From assembly GCF_003991905.1 (NCBI RefSeq), contig NZ_RSCL01000003.1, positions 482,290 to 546,289 of the forward strand: DNA of 64,000 nucleotides. Reading direction: 5' to 3'. Position 1 is the first letter of the stretch. Each line of letters opens with the position of its first letter. This stretch comes from Dulcicalothrix desertica PCC 7102. GTDB lineage: Bacteria; Cyanobacteriota; Cyanobacteriia; Cyanobacteriales; Nostocaceae. The position numbers were made by a program, and so were the translations under genes. Under the pieces are notes generated by a model. The model saw only the letters and a list, made by a program, of their open reading frames with translations, was not told where the DNA came from and did not search any database. Below, piece by piece: positions 52,303-62,009 of this stretch.

Positions 52303-53178
52303 ATGAAAAAATTACTAATTACAGGCGCCAGTGGTTTTTTAGGGTGGCATATAATCGAGGTGGGACGCAAACACTACGAAGTTTACGGTACATACAACTC
52401 GCACACGTTAGAAGTAAATGGCGCCAGTCTACTAAAAGCTAATTTATCAGACTTTGAAGAACTGAAACAAATCTTTACAAATATTAAACCAGATGCAGTA
52501 ATTCATACAGCAGCAATTTCGCAACCAAACTACTGTCAAAACCATCCCGAAGAGTCTCACGCAATTAATGTCACAGCATCAGCAAATATAGCAGGATTGT
52601 GCGCTGAGTATTCTATACCATGTGCATTTACATCAACTGACCTAGTATTCGATGGTACAAATGCACCATATAAAGAAACAGATACAGTCAACCCAGTAAA
52701 TTTATACGGGGAACAAAAGGTCTTAGCAGAACAAGCAATGTTAAAAGAATATCCTGAAACAGCTATATGTAGAATGCCATTAATGTTTGGCGCCGCAACA
52801 CCCACAGCAAAAAGTTTCATGCAAGGGTTTATACAAACACTGCAATCTGGCAAAGAATTAAAATTATTTACCGATGAATTTAGAACACCAGTAAGTGGAG
52901 TGACAGCCGCCAAAGGATTATTATTAATGATAGAAAAACAATATCACGGTATTATTCACCTAGGAGGGAGAGAAAGAATATCTCGCTACGACTTTGGAAA
53001 ATTAATGATTGAAGCATTTCAACTACCAGATACAAACCTAAAAGCATGTAAACAGCAAGAAGTGCAAATGTCGGCGCCGCGACCAGCAGATGTATCATTC
53101 GACAGTACAATAGCATTTACATTAGGATACAACCCGTTATCAATAAAAGAAGAATTGGTAGGGTGCGTAACGCCATAA
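52303..53178 (+). CDS. RmlD-like NAD(P)-dependent reductase/epimerase (extended SDR)
   Basis: About 291 residues from ATG 52303 (MKKLLITGASGFLGWHIIEV). Rossmann GASGFLG is at 8-14. KPDAVIHTAAISQPNYCQNH, CAFTSTDLVFDGTNAPYKET, and the catalytic YGEQK pair identify the dTDP-4-dehydrorhamnose reductase (RmlD) superfamily. The actual substrate is uncertain because no sugar-nucleotide genes are adjacent. It is translationally close to padR (the frame also opens four codons earlier). The last codons, LVGCVTP, and the stop are coded by a dispersed GGTGCGTAACGC repeat, so the native C-terminus may have been altered. Confidence 0.88.
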   Translation: MKKLLITGASGFLGWHIIEVGRKHYEVYGTYNSHTLEVNGASLLKANLSDFEELKQIFTNIKPDAVIHTAAISQPNYCQNHPEESHAINVTASANIAGLCAEYSIPCAFTSTDLVFDGTNAPYKETDTVNPVNLYGEQKVLAEQAMLKEYPETAICRMPLMFGAATPTAKSFMQGFIQTLQSGKELKLFTDEFRTPVSGVTAAKGLLLMIEKQYHGIIHLGGRERISRYDFGKLMIEAFQLPDTNLKACKQQEVQMSAPRPADVSFDSTIAFTLGYNPLSIKEELVGCVTP

Positions 53179-53220
53179 CAACATTTCAACTTATGGAATA
53201 ATCTTGTAGCGTTACGCACC
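53162..53220. repeat. GGTGCGTAACGC inverted repeat
   Basis: GGTGCGTAACGC (53162-53173) and GCGTTACGCACC (53209-53220) are perfect 12-bp inverted arms. The left arm encodes the last residues of the epimerase-like protein. It can act as its terminator. Confidence 0.75.
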
Positions 53221-53300
53221 ATAAAGATTGATTAAGGTCAAATCTACATAAATTTTGATGGGTTGTGATATATTAATATGTGACGACGCAAATACAAAAT

Positions 53301-53591
53301 ATGAATAAAAAGCACAAAGTTGTTCTAAGCAATGAGCAACGGATGCAGCTACTTGACTTAGTAAAGAAAGGAAAAGCTAGTGCTAGGACAATCCGTCGCG
53401 CGCATACATTACTAATGGCACATGAAGGCAGTACAGATGAAGCAATAGCCAAGACCCTATATACATCTGTAACAACAGTTGAGAGAACTCGTAAGCAGTT
53501 CTGTGAAGAAAATTTAGAGCAAACACTAATCGAACGTCCACGCAGTGGAAAACCACGTAAAAAAAAGGCAGGAGTTACGATATTGTCATAA
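53301..53591 (+). pseudogene. IS630-type transposase, N-terminal HTH fragment
   Basis: From the ATG at 53301 (or GTG at 53280) the frame gives the helix-turn-helix part of an IS630-family transposase: VVLSNEQRMQLLDLVKKGKA, SARTIRRAHTLLMAHEGSTD and IAKTLYTSVTTVERTRKQF with a basic RPRSGKPRKKK end. The DDE catalytic domain that should follow is absent. The frame runs into unrelated sequence after about 95 codons and stops. It is a 5' remnant and is not autonomous. Confidence 0.75.
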
Positions 53592-53914
53592 TTGGCAACT
53601 GGTGCGTGACTAACACCTTTAATAACATATTGGCGACATCAAGCGGCATTGTTTTTAGAATGATTATTATTTATGTAATATAAAGCAGATAATAAACTAC
53701 AAGTTCTTAAAAGCGGAAAATTAATGCTCCAAGAACAAGGGACTTTAAAATAATAGACCTGACTCGCAACCCTGCGGGAAAACACGTTTACGTTCAAATT
53801 TTCCTGACTATCGATGATTATTCGCGAGGATAGCATGTGTGGTTCGTCACTGACGACCTTACTTTTTAATACAAATTTTTATTGCACAGGCAAGATGCCT
53901 GTGCCACGTGCTAA
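53592..53914. other. Decayed sequence after IS630 fragment, repeat copy
   Basis: No intact gene. It contains GCGGGAAAACACGTTTACG (53774-53792), a variant of the repeat at 14830-14849 and 59471-59490. It also contains a GCACAGGCAAGATGCCTGTGCC hairpin-type sequence (about 53884-53905) that can terminate the TPR gene on the minus strand. Confidence 0.5.
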
Positions 53915-55618
53915 CTAAGCAGCGCTACAATTTGGGTCTAATTTAATAACTCGGTCATAAGCATAAATGGCATCTTCACGGCGCCCTAATTCTTTAAGAC
54001 TGTTACCGCACCATAACCAAGCCATTACGAAAACGGAATCAATTCGCAATGCTTGGTCAAATGATGAAACCGCTTCAGAATATTGTTTCATAGAATGTAG
54101 TACTCGACCACGATAATAAAAAGCGTTAGCATAATCACCTTTGAGTTGAATTGAACGGTTCAAGGATACTAATGCAGCTTCGTTTCTATCTAATTCCATC
54201 AAAGCTACACCGCGATAAAACCATAGTAGATAATTATTTCCTTGTCCAAGTTCTATGGCACGGTCGGTATTTAAGATAGCATCTTCATATTTTTGCAAAT
54301 AATAAAGCGAAAAAGCACGGTTTTTCCAAGCGTCGCCGTAATCTTCACATAGTTCAATTGCACGGTCATAAGACTTAATTGCTTCAGAGTCACGTTGCAA
54401 ATAGTAAAGTGCCAAACCCCGAAGATTCCATACTACTGCATCATACGGTTCTAAGCGAATTGCCTGTTCGTAAGAAGTAAGTGCTTCTGAATAACGTTTT
54501 AAGGCGCCTAAAGAATTACCACGAACATACCAAACTTTCTCATAATCAGGTTGAATAGCGATTGTACAATCACAAGCAGTTAGCACTTCTTCATGACGTT
54601 GAAGCTCTTGCAGCACATAAGCACAACCCAACCAAGCACCAGGTAAATTAGGATTTATTTCAACAGCCGTTTCAAATGCAGTTAGTGACTCTTGGTATAA
54701 TTTTAACTCCATCAAAACCATACCGCATTTATACCATGCATCAACATTATCTGGTTTAATATCAATTGCGCGTCGATAAGAAGTCAATGCATCTTGACTT
54801 CTACCTAACTGAAAAAGCGCATCTCCACGATTTTTCCAAGTCTCAGAAAATTCGGGTTGAATATGAATAGCTTGGTTATAAGACTCAATAGCTCCTTCAT
54901 AATCTTTGATATTCAACATCAAATTACCGCGACAATACCATGCTTCCCAGTATTTAGAGTTACACTTAATAGCTTCCTCATAATCTAAAATAGCTTCTTC
55001 ATAGCGCTGTAAATTCCACAAGGCGCCTGCGCGATAATGCCAAGCTTCATGAAAATCAGGTTTCAGAGCAATAGATTGGTCATACGAAATAATTGCAGCC
55101 TCACTTTTACCCAAAGATTCAAGCGAAATACCCCGAATCCACCAGGTATAATAATCATCACGATAGCGTAAAAGTGATTGGTCATAAGACGAAACTGCAT
55201 CGCTGTAGAGTTGTGAAGCAGCCAACGCTAAACCACGATATCTCCAAGGAGCAGCACTATCAGGTTGAATTTTGATAGCTTGATTGTAAGCTAATACCGC
55301 TTCAGTAAGGCGCCCTAAGTATCTGAGCGCTTGACCACGACCAAACCAACCCATAAAGTGACTGCTATCTTTAGCAATGCATTGGTCAAAACATTCCAAT
55401 GCATCGCCAAAGCGTTGTAAATGACCCAAAATAAAACCTATATTTATTAGAGCATCAAAGTAATCGGGTTTAATTTGTAGCGCTTTTTGATAAAACCCCA
55501 TCGCCTCTTCATACTCTTGGTTATCATAAAACTTGTTACCAACCTGAAACCAATCTTCCGCAGTTACCAAAGACTTTTCGTAAATGTTTTTAGTTGTAGG
55601 CACTTGTGTGTAAGTCAT
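53915..55618 (-). CDS. TPR-repeat protein (567 aa)
   Basis: A 567-residue protein made almost wholly of tetratricopeptide repeats, about 15-16 units of 34 residues. Typical units are WFQVGNKFYDNQEYEEAMGF, YQKALQIKPDYFDALINIGF and later AWYCRGNLMLNIKDYEGAIE with SYNQAIHIQPEFSETWKNRG. A short non-repeat N-terminus (about 25 residues) precedes them. No signal peptide or catalytic domain. Such proteins are protein-interaction scaffolds, and no partner is indicated. Single gene, followed on its 3' side by a hairpin-rich spacer. Confidence 0.93.
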   Translation of the reverse strand: MTYTQVPTTKNIYEKSLVTAEDWFQVGNKFYDNQEYEEAMGFYQKALQIKPDYFDALINIGFILGHLQRFGDALECFDQCIAKDSSHFMGWFGRGQALRYLGRLTEAVLAYNQAIKIQPDSAAPWRYRGLALAASQLYSDAVSSYDQSLLRYRDDYYTWWIRGISLESLGKSEAAIISYDQSIALKPDFHEAWHYRAGALWNLQRYEEAILDYEEAIKCNSKYWEAWYCRGNLMLNIKDYEGAIESYNQAIHIQPEFSETWKNRGDALFQLGRSQDALTSYRRAIDIKPDNVDAWYKCGMVLMELKLYQESLTAFETAVEINPNLPGAWLGCAYVLQELQRHEEVLTACDCTIAIQPDYEKVWYVRGNSLGALKRYSEALTSYEQAIRLEPYDAVVWNLRGLALYYLQRDSEAIKSYDRAIELCEDYGDAWKNRAFSLYYLQKYEDAILNTDRAIELGQGNNYLLWFYRGVALMELDRNEAALVSLNRSIQLKGDYANAFYYRGRVLHSMKQYSEAVSSFDQALRIDSVFVMAWLWCGNSLKELGRREDAIYAYDRVIKLDPNCSAA

Positions 55619-55758
55619 ATAAAATTTGTATAAATTGCGACAGATATTAATTAATCAATAAGAGTAAGGATAAATTGCCCCTACATTACTTAATACGTCT
55701 AAGCACACCCAACTTATGCAATCTAAAATAAAAGAATGTTGTGTATAGAAACTTAGCT

Positions 55759-57141
55759 ATGACTTCTGAGTTATTAGACGAATACTTGCAATGGCAGGCA
55801 AAAACAAAAATTGAATTAGTTGATGGACAGTTGACAATTGGTAAAAACAAGTCTTTAAGTCGTTTACTGTTCAATCAAATTTTACGGGGTTGGGGAGCAT
55901 TATCTGCGGTAGCTTTGGCGCCGGAACAACTTTGGTGGCAAGCACTCAGTTTAGCATTTGAGGCACCTGTAGTACCAGATTTAAACGCAATAGACGCTTC
56001 AGCTATACGTAATTGGGCATCTGGAATAAATTTTACACCTGAAGTTACTAAACTTACACGTAGAGGCAGAAAGTGCAGTAATATCCGACAAACTCTTTAT
56101 ATGGCATTATTTGGGTTAAGACGAGGAGAAATAGGAGAATCTTTGGGTGGTGGTTTTGTTAACCGTTTAGGCGCTAATGCCTTTATGCCAGATATATTAT
56201 TTTATAAATCACAAAGCATAAATCGTATATACGATTATTATTTAGATGGGCCTGCCGAGTTGATAATTGAGTTTATCACTCCAGGTCATGAAAGTTACGA
56301 CACAGAAGTTAAGCGTTCGTACTATCAAGCAGCAGGTGTCCCTGAATATTGGATTTTTGATGTAGAGCAGGAAAATATAGAGTTTCTTAGGTTAGAGGAT
56401 GGAGTGTATCAACCGCAACAAATTTTAAACGGACGTTACGAAGTTTCTAGTATTCCAGGTTTAACGTTTTTACCAGCAAAACTTTGGGAAACAGCAAACG
56501 ATTTTACTTATTTATCAGAAAATGATTTATTCGAGGTAGCTAGCGATGCTTCCAAAGTTGGTAGTATAAAACCTGTCGGTGAAGGAATTGATTGGAGTAG
56601 AGGTGAATTAGGATTTACTCCGGCATTGGAGGAACCTGTACCAATTATGTTTGAAGATTATATATACTGGTGTCCAGAGCCAAAGTTTGAATTTATGGAT
56701 GGGAAACCTTATATAGGTAGCAGAGATGGAATTAAAGGACTTATTGGAATGTTTTTAATGACGTTTGGGTTAGTTGAGTCAGTTAAATTATTACATCCGC
56801 GTGAGTGGGTAGAAGCATTACTAACTCAAAGATTTTCTGTGCAAAATATCCAAGAATATAAAGCACAAGTGTGGCAATTAGTACATGAAGTTGCTGTATT
56901 ACTACGTGAAAAATATGGCGCCACTAGGTTGGGTGTAATAGGAAGATTAGTCAAACCAGAACCACTAAATTTTTGGGATGAGATTACAATAGTAGCCTGG
57001 AATTTTCCATTAGGAAAAATGGGGAAAGCATATGTAGCAGTGTCCGAGTTCAGCGAATCATTTTACCTTCATTTAATTGATGTGGAAGATGCTACAGATA
57101 TACAACTTCGCGCAATTGCTTCTGAATTAATCGAAATTTGA
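55759..57141 (+). CDS. Uma2 family nuclease-fold protein (long form)
   Basis: About 460 residues from ATG 55759. It carries the Uma2 (PD-(D/E)XK-like) fold: IELVDGQLTIGKNKSLSRLL, FMPDILFYKSQS (Asp), GPAELIIEFITPGHESYDTE (Glu) and VKRSYYQAAGVPEYWIFDV (Lys). Residues about 300-460 repeat the start of the domain (EPKFEFMDGKPYIGSRDGIK) without the catalytic block and continue into a helical region. Length is twice a standard Uma2 domain, so it is a double or fused form. Uma2 proteins are abundant in cyanobacteria, and their role is unsettled. Single gene. Confidence 0.82.
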   Translation: MTSELLDEYLQWQAKTKIELVDGQLTIGKNKSLSRLLFNQILRGWGALSAVALAPEQLWWQALSLAFEAPVVPDLNAIDASAIRNWASGINFTPEVTKLTRRGRKCSNIRQTLYMALFGLRRGEIGESLGGGFVNRLGANAFMPDILFYKSQSINRIYDYYLDGPAELIIEFITPGHESYDTEVKRSYYQAAGVPEYWIFDVEQENIEFLRLEDGVYQPQQILNGRYEVSSIPGLTFLPAKLWETANDFTYLSENDLFEVASDASKVGSIKPVGEGIDWSRGELGFTPALEEPVPIMFEDYIYWCPEPKFEFMDGKPYIGSRDGIKGLIGMFLMTFGLVESVKLLHPREWVEALLTQRFSVQNIQEYKAQVWQLVHEVAVLLREKYGATRLGVIGRLVKPEPLNFWDEITIVAWNFPLGKMGKAYVAVSEFSESFYLHLIDVEDATDIQLRAIASELIEI

Positions 57142-57332
57142 CAATTGATTATTTTACTTTTAAAGCTTAATAATAACATGAACCAACAGCAACAAAAATA
57201 AAATACGAAAATTTTAGTTAAACATAAGGGGTCAATATTACGATAGCATAACTCGCGGTGCCTATCTAATAAAGTAATATTGAACTGTTATACTTATTGA
57301 CAGTACTAATTAATTACTATAATATTCTGTAC

Positions 57333-58451
57333 ATGAAATACAAGTTGATTGATTTATTTGCAGGCGCCGGCGGGTTAACTACAGGGTTTCATCTGGCAGA
57401 TTTTGAATCATTGTGTGCCATTGAGGTTGATAAAAAAGCTTTGGCAACATATAAGCATAATTACCCAGGTGCAAAAATAGTTAATGAAGATATATGTAAA
57501 GTAAATCCAAGAGAATTACGTCAATGGCTTGGTTTACAATCAGAAGAATTGACGGTAGTTATTGGTGGGCCACCTTGCCAAGGGTTCTCTAGAAATATTC
57601 CTGCGGGTTGTCGTAGTCTTGATGAGTCTCGCAATCAACTTTACAAAACTTTTTTAGAGTTTGTAGAAGAGTTCCGACCGATTTATGTAGTAATGGAAAA
57701 TGTACCTGAAATCTTAAATGCTTATAAAGGTATAGTCAGGTATGAAATTACTAAGCAACTAGAGTCATTCGGTTATAAAGTTGCTTCCGCTTCATTGAAT
57801 GCTGCACATTATGGAATACCCCAAACAAGAACGAGAGCTTTTTTTATTGCCAGCTTAGATAAAACACCTTGTTTTCCTAAACCTACGCATTCAGAAGAAA
57901 AATCTATGAAGCAACTTAATTTATTTGATAATGGCATTTCTTCAATTGTTACAGTCAGGGATGCAATTGGAGATTTACCACCATTAGATGCAGGACAAGA
58001 ATATAGCGAAGATAATTATCCATCACAGGTAAATAGTATATATCAAGCTATGATGCGCTCTGAAAGTACAAAACTTGTAAATCACGTCGCTCGTGCTTTA
58101 AGTCCTGTTCAAATAGCAAGAGTTCGTGTTTTAAAAGAAGGGCAAGATGCAAAACATTTACCACCAGAACTGGCGCCTAAAAAACATTACAGTGGCGCCT
58201 ATGGTAGATTATATTGGGATAAACCAGCGAGAACAATTACAAGATGGGTGTTTCATCCAGGTTCAGGTAGATTCTTCCATCCCACACAAGATAGAACTAT
58301 AACAATACGCGAAGCAGCAAGGTTACATTCATTTCCCGATAAATTCCACTTTTTAGGTACATATACAGAAATGTCCTCTCAAATTGGAGAATCTGTACCT
58401 CCTCTTCTCGCTAAAGCTATAGCTAAGTGTCTAATTCAGGATTGTCATTAG
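57333..58451 (+). CDS. DNA (cytosine-5-)-methyltransferase, type II
   Basis: About 372 residues from ATG 57333. m5C motifs in order: I LIDLFAGAGGLTTGF, IV GGPPCQGFSRN (catalytic Cys), VI YVVMENVPE, VIII QTRTRAFFIAS, then a target-recognition region (about 200-300), IX YGRLYWDKPARTITRW and X IGESVPPLLAKAIAK. It transfers methyl from S-adenosylmethionine to cytosine at a site I cannot read. The gene is convergent with the putative endonuclease, their 3' ends overlapping by 29 bases, a typical restriction-modification arrangement. A connection to the overrepresented GGCGCC is speculative. Confidence 0.94.
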   Translation: MKYKLIDLFAGAGGLTTGFHLADFESLCAIEVDKKALATYKHNYPGAKIVNEDICKVNPRELRQWLGLQSEELTVVIGGPPCQGFSRNIPAGCRSLDESRNQLYKTFLEFVEEFRPIYVVMENVPEILNAYKGIVRYEITKQLESFGYKVASASLNAAHYGIPQTRTRAFFIASLDKTPCFPKPTHSEEKSMKQLNLFDNGISSIVTVRDAIGDLPPLDAGQEYSEDNYPSQVNSIYQAMMRSESTKLVNHVARALSPVQIARVRVLKEGQDAKHLPPELAPKKHYSGAYGRLYWDKPARTITRWVFHPGSGRFFHPTQDRTITIREAARLHSFPDKFHFLGTYTEMSSQIGESVPPLLAKAIAKCLIQDCH

Positions 58452-59175
58452 GTGTATTATTATATTGTTCGCGCAAAGCAGCAATCATAGTTTCCACATA
58501 CCTATCCGGTTCAAGACGAACTCGCTCAATATTTATAATTACTATATCTAGAGGAATCGTGCGCGCTCTAAAAAGCTGCTTTTGATTTTTATACCAAATG
58601 AGTTCCGCTTTACCTGCAATACTTCCTTGTAAACCTGCTCCATCTTTACCTGTAATTCTATCTACAGTCCAAGCCCAAGAAAAGGCATCTGAGTCAAGCG
58701 GTTCAAGTAAATATTCGCAGTAAGCATAAATAGTACCTCTAATTGTTTTTAAAAGTATACCTTCGTAACTATTAGTTACATTCTGCGCTGACTTACTGGT
58801 AATAATTTTATCATTCCAATGTTTAATAATAGCTGCTCCTAACTCTTGTGGAGAAGAACGTTCTGTTAAATCAGGAAAACCAAGCTGAACAGCTTTTTTA
58901 ATTACATCTGCTCTTTGAATGACAAAAAAAAATGTGCTACCGGGATTAATGTTATTAAGTTGAAGAGATTTTAGCGACCATCCTGTCTGAGTTGCCATAT
59001 CAACAGCATCGTAAAGAAGTTTGCTACGTCCGAAAGCTGGGTCAGAAAGAGAAATATCTTTTACATAATGAAAAATTGCTTCCCAAGCATAGTCCTCTAT
59101 TGAACCAATAATAGGAGATGCAATTGTTGCAATAATAGCTTTCCTCAATCTCGATATTTCATTTTCCGTCAGCAC
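58423..59175 (-). CDS. Putative type II restriction endonuclease paired with the methylase
   Basis: A 250-residue protein starting at GTG (complement at 59173-59175), with GGAGGAG about eight bases upstream. It has no obvious named domain. KLLYDAVDMATQTGWSLKSL contains Asp followed by a Ser-x-Lys at the expected spacing for a PD-(D/E)XK active site. The rest is alpha/beta soluble (DLTERSSPQELGAAIIKHWN, FSWAWTVDRITGKDGAGLQG). Its tail-to-tail overlap with the m5C methyltransferase is the main reason to call it a restriction enzyme. The target sequence is unknown. An alternative is an unrelated nuclease or hypothetical protein. Confidence 0.68.
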   Translation of the reverse strand: MLTENEISRLRKAIIATIASPIIGSIEDYAWEAIFHYVKDISLSDPAFGRSKLLYDAVDMATQTGWSLKSLQLNNINPGSTFFFVIQRADVIKKAVQLGFPDLTERSSPQELGAAIIKHWNDKIITSKSAQNVTNSYEGILLKTIRGTIYAYCEYLLEPLDSDAFSWAWTVDRITGKDGAGLQGSIAGKAELIWYKNQKQLFRARTIPLDIVIINIERVRLEPDRYVETMIAALREQYNNTPNDNPELDT

Positions 59176-59568
59176 TCAAAAACTCCTCCATTATTGTTTA
59201 GTATACATTTTCAGCAAACCAACGTCTAATTTACTCAAATTGATAACGATATTCATCATCAAATTGTTTTATTAATTACCATTATAATAATAAGTACTGA
59301 AGCTTGAGCATTTTGTACTGATTTAAACAAGTTATCATCAGCACACCTACAGCAAATCTCAGGTATATGAGGTATACATATAATACCCAAAATCTTTGTT
59401 CTTACGTTATACTAATAACGGCTGAAAACTATACTTTTAAAGCAAGCGAAAATCTTTAAGATGCTACCCTGCGGGAAAACTGCGTTAACGTCCCTCAACA
59501 TGACAAAAATCTAAATTTTACCCGTTCGCAGTATACATGTGACATCTCTACATGTATTTCATAATCTT
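59176..59568. other. Intergenic stretch with dispersed repeat, no gene
   Basis: AT-rich spacer with GCGGGAAAACTGCGTTAACG (59471-59490, inverted identical copy of 14830-14849) and an ACATGT-n-ACATGT motif around 59535-59555. No coding frame or RNA gene recognised. Confidence 0.5.
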
Positions 59569-61917
59569 TTAGACAGGGATTTGTATTATAAATTCGGCGC
59601 CTTTTCCAGGTGTAGAAATGCACTTCAAGCTACCATGATGTTTTTCTGTAACAATTTGGTAGCTGATAGCTAAACCCATGCCAGTACCTTTACCTACAGG
59701 TTTAGTTGTAAAAAATGGATCAAAAATAGATTGTTGTATGTCATCAGCAATTCCTATTCCGTTATCAGCTATAGTAATTTGTATGTAGTCTCGTTTATCG
59801 TGTTGCACTACTTTTGTTTTGATAAGTATTTCAGGATTTGTAGTAATTATATTTTTTTCAAAGGCTTCTTCTATAGCATCGATAGCATTATTAAATAAAT
59901 TCATAAATACTTGATTTAATTGTCCAACATAACATTTTATTTCTGGAATATGTTCATATTTTTTAATAATTTTAATACCTGGGAAATTCAGTTTTGATTG
60001 TAGTTTATAATTAATTAAGGCCAGAATACAATCAATATTATTGTGTAAGTTGACTAATTTATACTCAGCTTCATCCATACGTGAAAAAGTTCGCAGCGAT
60101 TCTACTATTCTACGAATTCTTTGCACTCCATTTGTCATAGAGTTGAGAAGCTTGGGTATGTCTTGTTGCAGAAACTCCAAATCTACTTCTTTTAAGGCGC
60201 CGTTAATTTGTTCAGGAGGATTTGGATAGTTACTCTGGTACAATTTTATCAGATAAATTAAATCTTGAATATATTCTTCAGTACAAGAAATGTTACCATA
60301 AATAAAACTCACAGGGTTATTAATTTCATGGGCGATACCAGCAACTAAGTTTTCTAAACCTGACATTTTGGCATTTTGTACTAACTGAGTTTGAGCAATT
60401 TTGAGTTCTTTTAAAGCATCTTGAAGTTCTTGGGCAGAAGCGCGAATTTTTAACTCATTTGCAGTCATTGTTTGGATATTAATGGAAATTTGCTGCGCCA
60501 TATAATTAAGTTCTTTCTCTAAAATACCAATTTCGTCACGACGTTTACTTATCTGAAGACGAACGTGTAATTCTCCACGACCAATAGATTGAGCAAATTT
60601 GGTTAACTCTGTAATTGAGCGAGAAAAAGCATTTGCTCCAGGTATGGCAATTATGATTGCAAGTAAAATAAATCCACCACCAATACTGTAACCAGTCAGA
60701 GCCAAACTGTTTAGAGTCTGTTGCACCTTTGTTTCTGGATTTCCAACATAATAAATACCAATTGGCTTTGCTTGAGTATTATTAATTTGGTCGTAGTGAC
60801 TGTAAATTGGAGCATAAGCAGCACGATAAGATTTTCCAACGATGTTAACTTGACCCATAAATGTTTGTTTACGCTCAAGTACAGCTTCTGCTACTTTTCG
60901 TGCTACACGGGTACCAATAGCTCTGGTTTTACCATCATTATTTGGGACGTTAGTACTAACACGCCAATCGTAAGCAAATAATGTTGCAGTTGTGACTCCT
61001 GAAACTTTTGTGATTTGGTCAACCAGTTGATAATTGCGATTTAGTAGTGTTCCAACTACAACTGTTCCAACAACTCGACCGTTGATTGTTATTGGTTGAG
61101 CAGCAAGTATTGATAAACCGATACGAGCATTATCAGTATCATAAGTACCTATAGGAAAAGGTTGCTGCGAGATAGTAAGATTATTAATAGGTTGCCGACG
61201 ATAACCAATATTTGCCTGTATATCTAGTCCAATTTTTTCCAAAAATTGACGTGGGAGAATTTCTATACCTGATAAAGAACGCTGTTGTCTTAATGCATGA
61301 TTCACTATTTTTATATCAGCAGTATTTATACCTGTTGGAACGGTAATATATCGATAGATGGTTGTTACAGGTTTATTTTTTAGATTCACTAAATCATCAT
61401 TAAAATTCGATATAGCTCGAATATTATGAGCAATAGTTCGTCCTTCATTATCGGTGAATAAATAAAAACTTGGTTGATATTTGGAATCAATAGGATTATT
61501 GATAATATTTTCTAATAATTCTTTTTTTTGAACAAGTGCGTCAGGGTTCGTTGTATCAATTTCTGCTTGCTCTAATCTTTGCTGTAAGGCTTGAGCATTA
61601 ACTTGATAATCATTTTTAACTTGTTGAATATGGTATTGAAAATCAGCTAAACCTTTATGGAGCGATTTGGTTTCGCTTTCTTCCAATTCATTTCTAGCAA
61701 CAATAATAATTCCTTGTGTTGCCAAAATCGTTGGTAAAGCAGCACTAAGTATTAAGAGTATTGACAATTTAAACTGGAAACTCCTGTTTTGCCAGTAATC
61801 TGTCAATCCTTGTAAGAGTGGGTTTTGGGAATATTTAAGTATTAATCGGTAGCAAGAGCTAGAGAATTTACGCCAAATCATGATTTTTAGCTGGTTTAAA
61901 ATAATAAAGACTATCAT
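59569..61917 (-). CDS. Membrane sensor histidine kinase: Cache - HAMP - HisKA - HATPase
   Basis: Up to 782 residues. Membrane helix 1 (about 50-74) precedes a large extracytoplasmic region with double-Cache character (about 75-420; [40 protein letters not shown]), helix 2 (about 423-445), HAMP (445-500; [20 protein letters not shown]), a coiled coil and HisKA with the H-box [18 protein letters not shown]. The ATPase has [25 protein letters not shown] and [15 protein letters not shown]. It senses a periplasmic ligand, probably a small organic molecule by analogy to Cache sensors, and phosphorylates a regulator not encoded nearby. The start is ambiguous (61917 or 61881). Confidence 0.95.
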   Translation of the reverse strand: MIVFIILNQLKIMIWRKFSSSCYRLILKYSQNPLLQGLTDYWQNRSFQFKLSILLILSAALPTILATQGIIIVARNELEESETKSLHKGLADFQYHIQQVKNDYQVNAQALQQRLEQAEIDTTNPDALVQKKELLENIINNPIDSKYQPSFYLFTDNEGRTIAHNIRAISNFNDDLVNLKNKPVTTIYRYITVPTGINTADIKIVNHALRQQRSLSGIEILPRQFLEKIGLDIQANIGYRRQPINNLTISQQPFPIGTYDTDNARIGLSILAAQPITINGRVVGTVVVGTLLNRNYQLVDQITKVSGVTTATLFAYDWRVSTNVPNNDGKTRAIGTRVARKVAEAVLERKQTFMGQVNIVGKSYRAAYAPIYSHYDQINNTQAKPIGIYYVGNPETKVQQTLNSLALTGYSIGGGFILLAIIIAIPGANAFSRSITELTKFAQSIGRGELHVRLQISKRRDEIGILEKELNYMAQQISINIQTMTANELKIRASAQELQDALKELKIAQTQLVQNAKMSGLENLVAGIAHEINNPVSFIYGNISCTEEYIQDLIYLIKLYQSNYPNPPEQINGALKEVDLEFLQQDIPKLLNSMTNGVQRIRRIVESLRTFSRMDEAEYKLVNLHNNIDCILALINYKLQSKLNFPGIKIIKKYEHIPEIKCYVGQLNQVFMNLFNNAIDAIEEAFEKNIITTNPEILIKTKVVQHDKRDYIQITIADNGIGIADDIQQSIFDPFFTTKPVGKGTGMGLAISYQIVTEKHHGSLKCISTPGKGAEFIIQIPV

Positions 61918-62009
61918 TCTTTCTTATTTTTCCACGAAAATAGACAAATGTAACAAATATAACCATGATTATTATGTATAGTACCAATGTTACAAGAGCG
62001 TATGGGCAT

